Of a stretch of DNA of 46,126 nucleotides, positions 9,685 to 18,334 are shown one piece after another. Position 1 is the first letter of the stretch. Each line of letters starts with the position of its first letter. The stretch comes from a virus: positions 1-46,126 of the IMG/VR virus record IMGVR_UViG_3300042547_000500, one strand, 5' to 3'. Both the position numbers and the translations under genes were made by a program. The notes under the pieces are model-generated. The model had not been told where the DNA came from and searched no databases. It worked only from the letters and a program-made list of their open reading frames with translations.

Positions 9685-10395
9685 CTAGACCTGATACGGG
9701 CCGCCGATGATCGTAGCCGATTGCCACATCCGATTGCTGTCCGTAACCCCGCCTCGGATCTCTCCAAGCTCGTCCTGCACCGAGGCGTCCTGCATCACCG
9801 CCGTCTGGAACACCGGCGACTGCTGCACGCGAGCCAAGCGGTCGTTAAGGTCCGCGATGTCGTGCTCGTCGTAGCCCTGCGCGAACGCGAAGCACAGTTC
9901 CAGCAGCAAGGGCTCAATGAACGGCGGGACGCTGATGGTCTCGTTCTCGTCCGTGATCTCAACCCACGCCGAGTAGTAGTACAGGTTGAGCGAGTCCGAC
10001 GTGCCGATCTGCGGGTACACGCGCAGCACGGGCCGCATCGGGCATCCATCGGTCGGCTTCTTCCACACCACGGCGGCCCAGTAGCCGACGTTGTTCATGC
10101 TGATGATCGAGGTCTCCAACTCAAGCAGATGCGACGGCGTCGTCAGCACCAGCGCGTTGAGCAGCGACCCAGAGGTCTCGACCTTGACCATGCGGCCAAA
10201 GTCCTTCGGCAATTCGACCTCGCTCTTGCCGGAGTTGATCGTGATCGTGGTCTTGGGCGCGACGGCCCACTCCCACGTGTGCATGGTGAAAAGCTGTCGC
10301 CCCGCGAGATTGCAGAGCGACAGCGTGTCCATCGACGGCTCACCGTCCAAGCGGCGGCGCAAGAACTGCCCGATGCGTTGAACGGTGAGCGTCAT
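9685..10395 (-). CDS. Head-to-tail adaptor, T7 gp11-like tail tubular protein A
   Basis: 236 residues, near the size of T7 gp11 (196 aa). It begins with a helical TVQRIGQFLRRRL, has a beta-rich centre (TTITINSGKSEVELPKDFGRM), then an aromatic segment (LNLYYYSAWVEI) and a C-terminal helical region with PPFIEPLLLELCFAFAQGYD, where the family has conserved L-x-L-A-xx-A-x-xxE/D residues, followed by SPVFQTAVMQDASVQ. In podoviruses this protein forms the dodecameric ring under the portal. The order capsid, decoration, adaptor, nozzle supports it. Confidence 0.75.
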   Translation of the reverse strand: MTLTVQRIGQFLRRRLDGEPSMDTLSLCNLAGRQLFTMHTWEWAVAPKTTITINSGKSEVELPKDFGRMVKVETSGSLLNALVLTTPSHLLELETSIISMNNVGYWAAVVWKKPTDGCPMRPVLRVYPQIGTSDSLNLYYYSAWVEITDENETISVPPFIEPLLLELCFAFAQGYDEHDIADLNDRLARVQQSPVFQTAVMQDASVQDELGEIRGGVTDSNRMWQSATIIGGPYQV

Positions 10396-10397
10396 GA

Positions 10398-10943
10398 TTA
10401 GCTGCCGCCTTCCATGCCGAAGCCGGTGATGCCGTTGAACAGCACCGCGCCGCCCAGGGTACGGGTCGTCGGGGTCGCAGTCGAAGACAGCGCGATCCCG
10501 ATGATGCGCTCGTTCACAGCGAGCACGAGATCGAGGTTCTTCGCAGTCGTCGCCACCAACGGAGCGCCAGGAGCGACGCTGCCGGATGCCGCGATGACGA
10601 ACACGCTGTCAACGATCCCCTGCAAACGAATGCGCCCCTTGGAGCCAACCGCGATCGGCTCCAAGCACACACCCAAGATGCCAGCCTTGATGCCAGCGGC
10701 GGTCGGCTCGACAGCGTTCGAGAACGCCGTCGCACCTTCCGCGCCGTAGGGCGTGTTGACAGTCGTGGCCCCGGTGGTCGAAGCGCCAGCGGTTTGGCCA
10801 ACATCCGTGAGGTCGAGCTGCACAACGTCGCCGATGGCGAACGCGACCCCAGGAGCCGTAGCAGTGCTGCGGTTGTACACCACAACGTCGATGTTCGGCG
10901 GGAAGTAGCCGATGCCCGGCCCGCCGATGGGAGAAGTGATCAT
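10398..10943 (-). CDS. Head decoration/stabilisation protein candidate
   Basis: 181 residues, almost entirely beta-prone and Gly/Ala/Thr/Val-rich, with few charges and no cysteine cluster. The GDVVQLDLTDVG, GILGVCLEPI and SKGRIRLQGIVDSVFV segments have the alternating pattern of small capsid-decorating proteins. It lies directly after the capsid gene, with an AAGGAG Shine-Dalgarno before ATG 10943 that is consistent with high expression. Many phages place a decoration protein here. An alternative is a small head-completion protein. Confidence 0.65.
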   Translation of the reverse strand: MITSPIGGPGIGYFPPNIDVVVYNRSTATAPGVAFAIGDVVQLDLTDVGQTAGASTTGATTVNTPYGAEGATAFSNAVEPTAAGIKAGILGVCLEPIAVGSKGRIRLQGIVDSVFVIAASGSVAPGAPLVATTAKNLDLVLAVNERIIGIALSSTATPTTRTLGGAVLFNGITGFGMEGGS

Positions 10944-10960
10944 GGTTCAGACTCCTTGGA

Positions 10961-12160
10961 TCAGATGAAGACCGAGTCGGCGGTCGCCGGGTACACGATG
11001 CCTTGGCGTTGGCGGCTCGTGCAGACGATGTTGTAGTAGGTGTCCACGTACATGACGTGCGTGGACGGCTGGTTGGGATGCGTCATGACCGGGTGGCGGT
11101 ACAGATACATCTCAGTGTGGAAGACCGGCTTCAGGTACTCGAAGTTCAAGAAGTGGTAGCGCGGACCAGCGTTGTTCGTGCCAGCCGTGTCGTTCTCGGC
11201 GGCGTAGATGCCACCGGAACCGGTCGGGTACATCACTGCCGTGTCGAGAGCAGCGATGCCCTCGATCGGGATGCCTTGGAACGTCGGGTTCGGGTACGCC
11301 GGGTCTTGGCCGCCCGCGTAACGGAGCCAGTCGTTGTTGCTCTGGAGAGCGAACTCGTACTGGACCGTGCCGTAGGACAGCGAGGTCAGAATGCGCGTCG
11401 GCATCGACTTCTTTTGACTGTACTCCGGCTTCTCCGGCAGACGATCGAAGCCCGTCTGGTTCAACATGCGCCGGAACGCCGTGAACAAGTGCGGAGCCGT
11501 CGAGCCGACCACCGCGCCAGTAGACGCACCGTTGTAGGTCGCGCGCTGGTTGCGGAAGCGAGAGAACGACGCGGGATTCTTGCCAGCGACGGTGCCCCAA
11601 GCAGTCGTGGAGCCGAGCCCCGTGTAGGGGATCGTGTTGGTCAGCTCGTTGTTCCACACCCCGAGGGAGTACGGAACCTTCGCCGTGCCAGCCGTCTCCA
11701 TGTCGGCTTGGTTCGGCGTCGAGAACAGCGCGTCCTCCATCTTGTTGAACTTGGAGGTCCACATCGCCTGTTCGAGCTGGCGCTTGAGACCAACGATCTG
11801 AGTGCGCCGACCGTTCGGGTCCATACCCGACGCGTTCAGCGTGATCGTCTCGTTGTTCCACGCCATGTTGTCGCGGAAGAAACGCCAACCGACCTCGAAG
11901 TCGGTCATCGTCTGCGGCTGCGACGGAGTCTCGTTGTCGTCCGGCAGATAGAAGTGCGCGGTCTGCGCATCGACCATCTGCGAGAGCCACTTGATCGACT
12001 TTCCGCTCTGGAGAGTGATCGCTTGGTCGCCGCTCTTGAGCATGTAGCCCAAGGCGTAGGTGTTTCGGACGACTTCGTTGATGACCTCGTTGGGCGAGGT
12101 CAGGTAAGCACTTTCCGTGCTTTCCATGAAGTCATCGAACACGGAAATGACAGAGCCCAT
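10961..12160 (-). CDS. Major capsid protein
   Basis: 399 residues, a normal length for an HK97-fold capsid subunit. It begins with acidic helix residues (VISVFDDFMESTESAYL), followed by SGKSIKWLSQMVDAQTAHFY and a long E-loop-like stretch, an A-domain-like SYGTVQYEFALQSNND, and a C-terminus with HPNQPSTHVMYVDTYYNIVC. It is immediately downstream of the scaffold gene (42-base gap), has an AAGGA Shine-Dalgarno, and precedes the decoration candidate. The order portal, scaffold, capsid is conserved in tailed phages and is the main evidence; no short motif is diagnostic by eye. Confidence 0.82.
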   Translation of the reverse strand: MGSVISVFDDFMESTESAYLTSPNEVINEVVRNTYALGYMLKSGDQAITLQSGKSIKWLSQMVDAQTAHFYLPDDNETPSQPQTMTDFEVGWRFFRDNMAWNNETITLNASGMDPNGRRTQIVGLKRQLEQAMWTSKFNKMEDALFSTPNQADMETAGTAKVPYSLGVWNNELTNTIPYTGLGSTTAWGTVAGKNPASFSRFRNQRATYNGASTGAVVGSTAPHLFTAFRRMLNQTGFDRLPEKPEYSQKKSMPTRILTSLSYGTVQYEFALQSNNDWLRYAGGQDPAYPNPTFQGIPIEGIAALDTAVMYPTGSGGIYAAENDTAGTNNAGPRYHFLNFEYLKPVFHTEMYLYRHPVMTHPNQPSTHVMYVDTYYNIVCTSRQRQGIVYPATADSVFI

Positions 12161-12202
12161 GTTTCGATTCCTTGTCGCGGATCACCGTCCGCGCTGCGGT
12201 CG

Positions 12203-13135
12203 CTACGCAAGCCCGTGCTTCTTCTCAAGCTCCGCAAGGAAGTCCATCGCCCGCTCCTCTTTGCCCTTGGAGGCGCGCGGCGTAGATCCCTGCGGCTTGG
12301 TCGGCAAGCCGTTTCTGCGATCACGAGACTTGGATTGGTCTTTGGACGCATCGACCGCCGCAGCCCCAAAAGTGAGGACGGAAGCCTCGTACATCAGGTC
12401 GCTCACGTTGTCGTAAGCGCCGGACGGAGCCAGCTTCATCATCTTCTCGGTGACCTTGGCAAAGTCCTTCTCGTCCCGCAGCTCAGGGAAACGCTCCCCA
12501 AGCCGCTGACGCGCGCCATCCATCTCGATTCGCAGGACCGACGCGGACAACCGCTGGTTGATCTCGACCTGTTCTTTCAGTCGAGACTCCAATGCGGAAG
12601 CCTTTGCGGCGGCGCGGCTTTCTAGAGACTTCAGGACACTCGTCACACGACCGGCCACTTCTTGGCTTCCAAGCTCGTCGGAGAGGGTCTTACCCAGGCT
12701 GTCGAGGTCCAAGGGTTGTTCGGCGGGCTCTGAGGCCGCTGACTCCTTGGTGGGCTCGGTAGCTTTCGCTGCCCAGGTCTCTCTCTCTTTGCGCAATTCT
12801 CCAAGTTGCCGGTACGCATCGTCAGCGTCGGCCTGGGCCTTAGCGCGACTGCTGCCCCAACGGAGCAGCTTGTCGCGGTCCAGACTGTCGATGACGTTCA
12901 CCGGGACGCCGTCGCGTCGGAGAGCGGTACGCGCCCGTTCAAAGGCGTTCTTCTCTTCCGACGACAACGTAGGCGTCTCGGTTTTCTTCTCTTCTTCTTG
13001 AGCCGGAGCTTCGACCGGAGCCTCCTCAGCGGGAGTCTCGACGGGAGCTTCTTCGACGGCGGGTGCGGGCTCAGCAGCGGGTACGAGCGCGGCGAGCATC
13101 TGATCGAGTTGCGGCGTGGCGACTTCAGCGGACAT
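12203..13135 (-). CDS. Scaffolding protein
   Basis: 310 residues from ATG 13135; the start overlaps the end of the upstream gene by 11 bases. The N-terminal third is a disordered Pro/Ala/Glu-rich stretch (repeats of EEAPVE and PAEEAPVEAP at about 35-60) and then acidic. The middle is a long charged coiled coil (residues about 95-235: RAKAQADADDAYRQLGELRK, SRLKEQVEINQRLSASVLR), and the C-terminus is basic and helical (SKGKEERAMDFLAELEKKH). An acidic disordered N-terminus, coiled coil and basic C-terminal helix, placed between portal and capsid, is typical of an internal assembly scaffold, whose C-terminal helix binds capsid. Confidence 0.85.
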   Translation of the reverse strand: MSAEVATPQLDQMLAALVPAAEPAPAVEEAPVETPAEEAPVEAPAQEEEKKTETPTLSSEEKNAFERARTALRRDGVPVNVIDSLDRDKLLRWGSSRAKAQADADDAYRQLGELRKERETWAAKATEPTKESAASEPAEQPLDLDSLGKTLSDELGSQEVAGRVTSVLKSLESRAAAKASALESRLKEQVEINQRLSASVLRIEMDGARQRLGERFPELRDEKDFAKVTEKMMKLAPSGAYDNVSDLMYEASVLTFGAAAVDASKDQSKSRDRRNGLPTKPQGSTPRASKGKEERAMDFLAELEKKHGLA

Positions 13136-13436
13136 TGACGACAGGGTTCTCCGTGTCTTGGGTCTTGGAAACAAACTCGTCCTGCTCGCGGCGGCCCTCG
13201 AAGCAGACGTACCCGTCCTTGTTCACACGCGCGCCCAGCTTTTTGGCGTCGCGCGGGTCCATCGTGTAGCTGACCGTGCCGCGCAGAGGCGACCCGGTTG
13301 CGACACCCGGCACTGACGGGATGCGGCGATACACCTCGCCGTCTACGACAATTTCATGCCCAACAGGCGGCGCGTCAGCCATCAGCGCGTGCCGCTCAAT
13401 CGTCTTGCCAGTCGCGTTGCGGTACTCGTAAATCAT
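13125..13436 (-). CDS. FmdB-like small protein lacking zinc-ribbon cysteines
   Basis: 103 residues. The opening MIYEYRNATGKTIERHALMA followed by APPVGHEIVVDGEVYRRIPS matches the pattern of FmdB-type zinc ribbons (xYxYxC-xxC...RxxS), but the metal-binding cysteines are absent: the only cysteine is in YVCFEGRRE near residue 79. Proteins of this type are often encoded between portal and scaffold. The gene is coupled to the portal by an ATGA overlap at 13433-13436. Role unknown; perhaps a capsid-assembly accessory. Confidence 0.6.
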   Translation of the reverse strand: MIYEYRNATGKTIERHALMADAPPVGHEIVVDGEVYRRIPSVPGVATGSPLRGTVSYTMDPRDAKKLGARVNKDGYVCFEGRREQDEFVSKTQDTENPVVNVR

Positions 13437-15319
13437 TTGCCCGCCTTGGTTCTAGCACCCGAGACTTGACCCGGCAAGGACGCTTGCTTAGAGCGGCTGT
13501 CCGGCATCGCCTTGGCCTGCGTCCGCTCCATGCGGGGCGCGTTGTGGACTGCCTCCTTGGCCTCGCCTCCACCACCTTGCTCACCGCCAGCCATTGACTG
13601 GAGGCTGAGCTGCTGCACACCGGCGAGCATCTGGAAGTCGAAGTACGACGGCAGCTCGGGGTAACCGCGACGGTGCCCGTACTCCTCCATCAGCTCGCTC
13701 CACTTGACGTGCGGCATGGCGACCATCGCTTGGCCGACCGACAGGATCGTGGTCAAGAACGAGTCAGCCTCAGCGGCCTCAGCCATCTCGTCCTTGCGCG
13801 CCATCGAGCCGACCTCGATCGACACCTCGTAGTCGTCCACGCCCTTGCCGTTGTCCTGAAGCCAGTCCTCGGGCGGCGTTGTAGGCAGGTCCGCGCCGGG
13901 CATCATGCGTTGGAGTACGCGACGCTGACGCGGCCACGCCTCCTTGGTGATCTTGCCCACGTACAGCGTGTCGGGGCCGAAGTCCTCCTTGGCGTCGTCG
14001 CCAAGCTGCATGACCGTGTCCTCGGTTGTGAGGTACCACGCCACGGTCTGAAGGTTCCGCTCGCAAGCGTCCCAGAACTTCTTCGTCTGCCACGAGGTCC
14101 GCACATTGGACGACGCGGACGCGATGGCGTTCTCTGTCGCCGTCGCCGCGCCCGTGGTCATGCCCTTCTCGGCGTCGCTCATGCCGAGCATCCGGTCGGC
14201 ACGCTCCTTCATGATCTGCTTGACCAGCAGCATCTCTTCCGTGACGCCGCCGACCTCAAGCTGCTGCACCGTGTCGCGCGTGAGATTCGACTTGGTGTAC
14301 ACGTAGTCGTGCTTGCCGTCCTTCACCTTTTTGGCGAAGCGACGGTCCGACTCGTCTACCACGATCATGCGCTTGTAGTTCGCAGCCGATCGGTCAATGA
14401 CCTCGGAGTGTCGGTTGCTGTCGTCGATCTGACGCCACGCAGCCTGCACCGGAGCCAGCGGCCACGGACGGTTCGGCACCGTGTAGATGCCGTAGAGCGT
14501 GTACGGACCCCAGCGCGGCCCCCAGAAATCACGAGGCTTGCGCGGCGACATGCCCTTGCCCGAACCGTCGCACGCGATCGTGAACAGCGCGCCGTGATAG
14601 CCGTCCTCGGGCTTCTTGTCCTCGTCGATGTGGATGCCCGGCACCCACACCTCGTAGTAGCACACCTTGAGCGTGACGTTGTCGCGCCGCGTCTCGTCGA
14701 TGCCGTAGTCTTGCGTCTCGGTCATCGATTTGATGACCTCCACGTCCCAGCCCTCGCGCTCATCCTTGGGCAGCTTGGCGTCGGCCTCGGCTCGCTCCAG
14801 CAGCGCCTTCTTCTCCTCGGCGACCTTGTGGAACACGTAGCGCGCCTCCTCGAACGAGCGCGCCTCCGAGTCGAAGCCGAAGCAGCGCTGGTCCAAGCGC
14901 GCCACGGTCGGCCAGTAGATCGGGTCCTCAGCCTCTTCCCAGCCAGGCACCGGCTCAGGTTTGGTAATCGTCGCGCCGAACGCGAAGAACGAGTCCACCG
15001 CCAGCTTCTCGGCCAGCCGGTGGAACGACGTGTCGCGGCACCAGCGATTCAATGCGTGCTGCACACCGCGCGACTGGATCTTGGCCTGCTCGCCAGCGTT
15101 GGTCGTGATGCGCACGACAGGGTTCTGGAACGCCACCTGTCCAATGCGCTGCGCCACGTACTCGAAAACGTGGTTCTCAGCCATGCCGTCCGTACGGCCC
15201 TCGTACGCGCCCGAGTGGTACGCGCGCACATGCTCGTCGAACTTGGACAGCACTTGGTCACGCACGCGCTCGCAAGCACGCACGCGCTCCATCAGCTTCT
15301 CGGGGGACGTGTCAATCAT
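13433..15319 (-). CDS. Portal protein
   Basis: 628 residues from ATG 15319, which overlaps the terminase stop by 4 bases (ATGA). A longer reading would begin inside the terminase gene and is less likely. Helical N-terminus (DTSPEKLMERVRACERVRDQ), the wing-like block GPRWGPYTLYGIYTVPNRPW, then a Q-x-x-D-D-S-NRHSEV helix and GMSDAEKGMTTGAATATENA, a segment frequent in podovirus and P22-like portals, and a disordered Gly/Ala/Lys-rich C-terminal tail. The portal is the dodecameric DNA gate at one capsid vertex and works with the terminase encoded just upstream. Confidence 0.88.
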   Translation of the reverse strand: MIDTSPEKLMERVRACERVRDQVLSKFDEHVRAYHSGAYEGRTDGMAENHVFEYVAQRIGQVAFQNPVVRITTNAGEQAKIQSRGVQHALNRWCRDTSFHRLAEKLAVDSFFAFGATITKPEPVPGWEEAEDPIYWPTVARLDQRCFGFDSEARSFEEARYVFHKVAEEKKALLERAEADAKLPKDEREGWDVEVIKSMTETQDYGIDETRRDNVTLKVCYYEVWVPGIHIDEDKKPEDGYHGALFTIACDGSGKGMSPRKPRDFWGPRWGPYTLYGIYTVPNRPWPLAPVQAAWRQIDDSNRHSEVIDRSAANYKRMIVVDESDRRFAKKVKDGKHDYVYTKSNLTRDTVQQLEVGGVTEEMLLVKQIMKERADRMLGMSDAEKGMTTGAATATENAIASASSNVRTSWQTKKFWDACERNLQTVAWYLTTEDTVMQLGDDAKEDFGPDTLYVGKITKEAWPRQRRVLQRMMPGADLPTTPPEDWLQDNGKGVDDYEVSIEVGSMARKDEMAEAAEADSFLTTILSVGQAMVAMPHVKWSELMEEYGHRRGYPELPSYFDFQMLAGVQQLSLQSMAGGEQGGGGEAKEAVHNAPRMERTQAKAMPDSRSKQASLPGQVSGARTKAGK

Positions 15320-16851
15320 TGATCCTGCCCCTCGAACCACTCCTCGAAAGTTTTGCCGCCAGGCCACGAGGGATTGTGGCCGACCGTACCGCGCGGGCAT
15401 CGCACGTTCTTGGAAGGTTCGCCCATGTCTCGGGTCCAGAAATAGGCGGCTGCGTAGCGAGCGGCGTCAAGCCCGTGGTCGGACTGTCCGTCCGCTGGCT
15501 TGTCGCGGTTCGAGCGCCCCTCTTTCGGTTCTTCGTAGACATACGCGGGAAACTCCTCGACCGTGCAGGTCGGCTTGCCCTTGGTGCGCAAGAACTCGTC
15601 GCGCCCAAAGCGTAGCGTGTTCTTGACGAAGTTCATCTGCGGACGACCTTGCACACGCCGCGACAGCAGCGAGCGCACCATGTCGATGCCGCCAAAGTCC
15701 TGCGCCGTCCCGTGCCGGTTCATCGCCTTGATGGCGAACGAAGGCACGTCAAACCCAAGCTCGAACGAGATGCGCCGGTTGAACTTCTCGCCCGTCTCCG
15801 CGCGCGACGGGTCGTACACCAACGCGCGCAAGTCGAACTCCTTATAGAACTCCGACACGCGCTCGGCGAACCAGTCCAAGCCCGACTGAGCCGTGCCCTC
15901 ACCCGCGCGCGTCTTGAACACCTCCGCGAGCATCCAAAGCCTGCGGTCCTTGTCCACGCCCCACACTTGAAGCACAGCCGGGTCGGTCCAGCCCCAGTCG
16001 AACGAGGCGAAGCACCAGTCCATCGGGATCATTCCGTCCGGCACCACGACCGTCGCCTGACCGCGCTGCGTCCAGACCGTCGCGTCCACCACATGCACGT
16101 CGTCGTCCCAGGCGTCGTACACGCGACCCGTCGCCGCGCACCACTCGCCATGCAGCAGACGCCGCTTGTTGTGGCCGCTCATGCGACCCAGGCCGTCGAG
16201 GTACGCGCGCCCGTTGTCCGTCCAGTCCACGCCGTCGTGGTAGGCCGGGTTGTCCTTGTGGACCGACAGGTACGCCTCGCACGAGCCCGCGTCGATGCGC
16301 TGCTTGACCCAGTGCGACGGGTAGCTCGGGTTGCACGACCCAATAAGCAACCGCTGGTTGTTGACCATCACCTCGCCGCGCAGACCACGGAAGAACAGCT
16401 CCCAGGTGTTCTTCTCCACGCCCGAGTCAGCACCGCCTCCGGTCAACTCCTCCGCGTAGATAATGTCCCACTTGGTCGAGAACAGCTTGCCAGGCTTGTC
16501 GAGGCCGATCACCGCCACCTCGGACCCGTTGGGGAAGTGGTAGATGCTGCGCCCCTCACGCTGCGGCCCGTCCAACACCGGATGCTCGGGCGGGAAGCAA
16601 GCTTCCCACTCAACGAGCGTCGAGCTGGTCATGCTCTCACGCGTCGAGCGTGTCAGCAGCACGCGCAAGCCGGGATGCGTCTCGCACAGGTACGCGAGCA
16701 CGTAGCAGATACCGCGCGACTTGCCCGTGCCACCGGGGCCAACGACGATCACTTCCCGGTTCTTCACCTTGCCGGTGTAGTCCAGGATCGAGCGCAGCAG
16801 GTCGCGTGGAGCGCCGCGCAGCTCGACGAGAATGTCGTCAGCAAAGTCCAT
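15316..16851 (-). CDS. terL: Terminase large subunit (packaging ATPase-nuclease)
   Basis: 511 residues from ATG 16851, whose T is shared with the upstream stop (TAATG). Walker A is GPGGTGKS at residues 38-45. A Walker B-like DIIYAEE follows in the ATPase domain, with the catalytic Glu pair. The C-terminal RNase-H-like nuclease shows FASFDWGWTDPAVL (first Asp), VYDPSRAETG, and near the end QSDHGLDAARYAAAYF (last Asp). Its product pumps DNA through the portal and cuts concatemers. The adjacent 628-aa portal gene is translationally coupled. Unusually, the small-subunit candidate is 5 kb upstream rather than adjacent. Confidence 0.95.
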   Translation of the reverse strand: MDFADDILVELRGAPRDLLRSILDYTGKVKNREVIVVGPGGTGKSRGICYVLAYLCETHPGLRVLLTRSTRESMTSSTLVEWEACFPPEHPVLDGPQREGRSIYHFPNGSEVAVIGLDKPGKLFSTKWDIIYAEELTGGGADSGVEKNTWELFFRGLRGEVMVNNQRLLIGSCNPSYPSHWVKQRIDAGSCEAYLSVHKDNPAYHDGVDWTDNGRAYLDGLGRMSGHNKRRLLHGEWCAATGRVYDAWDDDVHVVDATVWTQRGQATVVVPDGMIPMDWCFASFDWGWTDPAVLQVWGVDKDRRLWMLAEVFKTRAGEGTAQSGLDWFAERVSEFYKEFDLRALVYDPSRAETGEKFNRRISFELGFDVPSFAIKAMNRHGTAQDFGGIDMVRSLLSRRVQGRPQMNFVKNTLRFGRDEFLRTKGKPTCTVEEFPAYVYEEPKEGRSNRDKPADGQSDHGLDAARYAAAYFWTRDMGEPSKNVRCPRGTVGHNPSWPGGKTFEEWFEGQDQ

Positions 16852-17237
16852 TAGACGCTCGCCACCGGCAGATAGCGGATCTCCCACACCGAGAAAATCG
16901 TCCCGTACGAGCCCGTCTTGATGGCGAACTCGAACACGTACGTGGCCGCGCTCGCCTTGAACGACGAGTAGGGCAACCGGTACTGGAAGTTGTAGCCCAC
17001 TGTGTCGCGCGTCCAGTCCGTGAGCTGGAGCGTGTCGAAGAAGTAGCTGGTCGCGGGCGCGTCAGTGACGATCCGCTTCGCGTTCTTCTCGTCGCCCGCG
17101 CGGAACACCCGCAGCGACCACGAGGTCACGTCAGACTGGACCAGCGCCGTCCCGCCGTTGCCCGTGACCAGACGCTCACGGAACGTCACGTCCGCGCCTT
17201 GCCACACGTCAGCCTTTCGCACCACCGGCTGCGGCAT
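16851..17237 (-). CDS. Small beta-rich protein of the tail-fibre block, unknown
   Basis: 128 residues, no signal peptide. Beta-strand-like sequence with aromatics (TSWSLRVFRAGDEKN, TVGYNFQYRLPYSSF, ATYVFEFAIKTGSYG). The pattern of a hydrophobic strand pair, a V-x-R-A-x-x segment and a YVFEFAIKT-like strand recalls small beta-sandwich domains in distal-tail proteins that carry fibres, much like the 117-aa protein at 21464. It is coupled to both neighbours (TGATG at 17235-17239 and TAATG at 16849-16853). Probably virion-associated; no catalytic motif is seen. Confidence 0.65.
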   Translation of the reverse strand: MPQPVVRKADVWQGADVTFRERLVTGNGGTALVQSDVTSWSLRVFRAGDEKNAKRIVTDAPATSYFFDTLQLTDWTRDTVGYNFQYRLPYSSFKASAATYVFEFAIKTGSYGTIFSVWEIRYLPVASV

Positions 17238-17611
17238 CAGGTCACCTCTCCCGCCATGCTCCCCGCTTGGCCCATCTCGCTCATGATCGAGCCCGGCACG
17301 TCCGACTCAGCCGCAGGCGTCACCACAGGCGGGAACGCGAAGCCCAGCAGCGCGTCGCCCGACGCCACCACGCCCACGACCGACACGCCCTGAAGCAGCA
17401 CCGTGTTGATGATCTGGCCGTCCGTCAACTCCGACGTGCCCACGACGCCGATCACAGACGCGCCCAGGAACGTGACGCCGAAGTCTTGGACGTACGCGAC
17501 GCCCACCGTTCCGACGACAGCCGCGCCCAGCCACAACGCCGTCAGATCCAAGACCTCGGCCGCAGCCACAGTCCCGATCGACGACGCGCCGCTGAAGCGA
17601 ACAATGCTCAT
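17237..17611 (-). CDS. Low-complexity repeat protein of the tail-fibre block
   Basis: 124 residues with about four imperfect repeats of roughly 25 residues, each containing G-[AV]-[AS]-[VS]-[VI]-G-[TV]-V followed by a polar turn: GASSIGTV, GAAVVGTV, GASVIGVV, GVSVVGVV. There are almost no charges in the repeats. The C-terminus is Met/Gly-rich (GSIMSEMGQAGSMAG). Regular hydrophobic beta repeats suggest a beta-solenoid or a short fibre segment rather than an enzyme, though repeats this apolar could also be membrane-active. It starts inside the end of the 241-aa gene (ATGA, 17608-17611). Confidence 0.6.
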   Translation of the reverse strand: MSIVRFSGASSIGTVAAAEVLDLTALWLGAAVVGTVGVAYVQDFGVTFLGASVIGVVGTSELTDGQIINTVLLQGVSVVGVVASGDALLGFAFPPVVTPAAESDVPGSIMSEMGQAGSMAGEVT

Positions 17612-18333
17612 GTGACCGAGATCACAATCCCGCCAGCGGCGATCGAGGGCACGCTACCCGACACCAAGCTCAGCGAGCCGGAGAGGACGTAGCCCACCGG
17701 GCCGACAGCGTCCAGATTAACCGTGATGTCAAAGTCGTCCGTGTTCGGACCCGTATCCACCACTCGCGTCACACCGGGCGTCGTCAGCGGAGCCGTGCCG
17801 CCGTTGAAGTTGTCGTAGGCGTTCCAGACGCGGATCGTGTTGCCCGCCGTCAGACCGTGCCCGACCGAGTGGATCGTGCCCACAGCCGTCGCATACGCCA
17901 GCTTCACCGACGCGCCAGACGCGCGCAGCGGGCCGCCGAGGATGAAGCCGCCGCCCGTGAGCGCGGTCCAGATGCCCCAGTGCGTGATCGTGTCGCTGCC
18001 GCTCACCGTCGCAAACGAGATCGAGCTGTAGTTGGTCCACGTCGTCGGAGCCAGCGAGCTTCCCTGTGTCTTGGTCCACGGGAAGAAGTTTGACCCGCCC
18101 GACGAAAACAGCGTCCGTTGGTACGACGCACGCTGATACCCCGCAACCGAAGTCTCGTTCGACCCTGAGTTCCCCGGATCGCCCGTGTGCAACGAGATGT
18201 ACAGCGGCGGCACAGACGAGGGCGGCTGCGGCGTCGTGATCTGCAACGCCTGCGCGATCGTCACGCCCGATCCGACGTTGTTGTTGAGCAGGATGTCGAA
18301 GTAGTCCGCCCCAACGTTGCCAAGTCCGCTCAT
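17608..18333 (-). CDS. Tail fibre/baseplate-like protein with LHTGDPG motif
   Basis: 241 residues. The segment PPLYISLHTGDPGNSGSNE at about residues 42-60, followed by VAGYQRASYQR, is a pattern I recognise from many phage tail-fibre or structural proteins (L-y-x-S-L-H-T-x-D-P-G..NE...Y-x-R). It continues with TITHWGIWTALTGGGFILGG, also part of that pattern, then a beta-rich C-terminal half (GTIHSVGHGLTAGNTIRVW). No catalytic motif is seen. Its start lies 1 base past the stop of the hydrolase gene. It likely belongs to the adsorption apparatus. Confidence 0.7.
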   Translation of the reverse strand: MSGLGNVGADYFDILLNNNVGSGVTIAQALQITTPQPPSSVPPLYISLHTGDPGNSGSNETSVAGYQRASYQRTLFSSGGSNFFPWTKTQGSSLAPTTWTNYSSISFATVSGSDTITHWGIWTALTGGGFILGGPLRASGASVKLAYATAVGTIHSVGHGLTAGNTIRVWNAYDNFNGGTAPLTTPGVTRVVDTGPNTDDFDITVNLDAVGPVGYVLSGSLSLVSGSVPSIAAGGIVISVT

Positions 18334-18334
18334 C

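Noticed and set aside
16851-16887. Longer start for the large terminase
   Set aside because: It would overlap the upstream gene by 37 bases; the TAATG overlap start gives a normal N-terminus.
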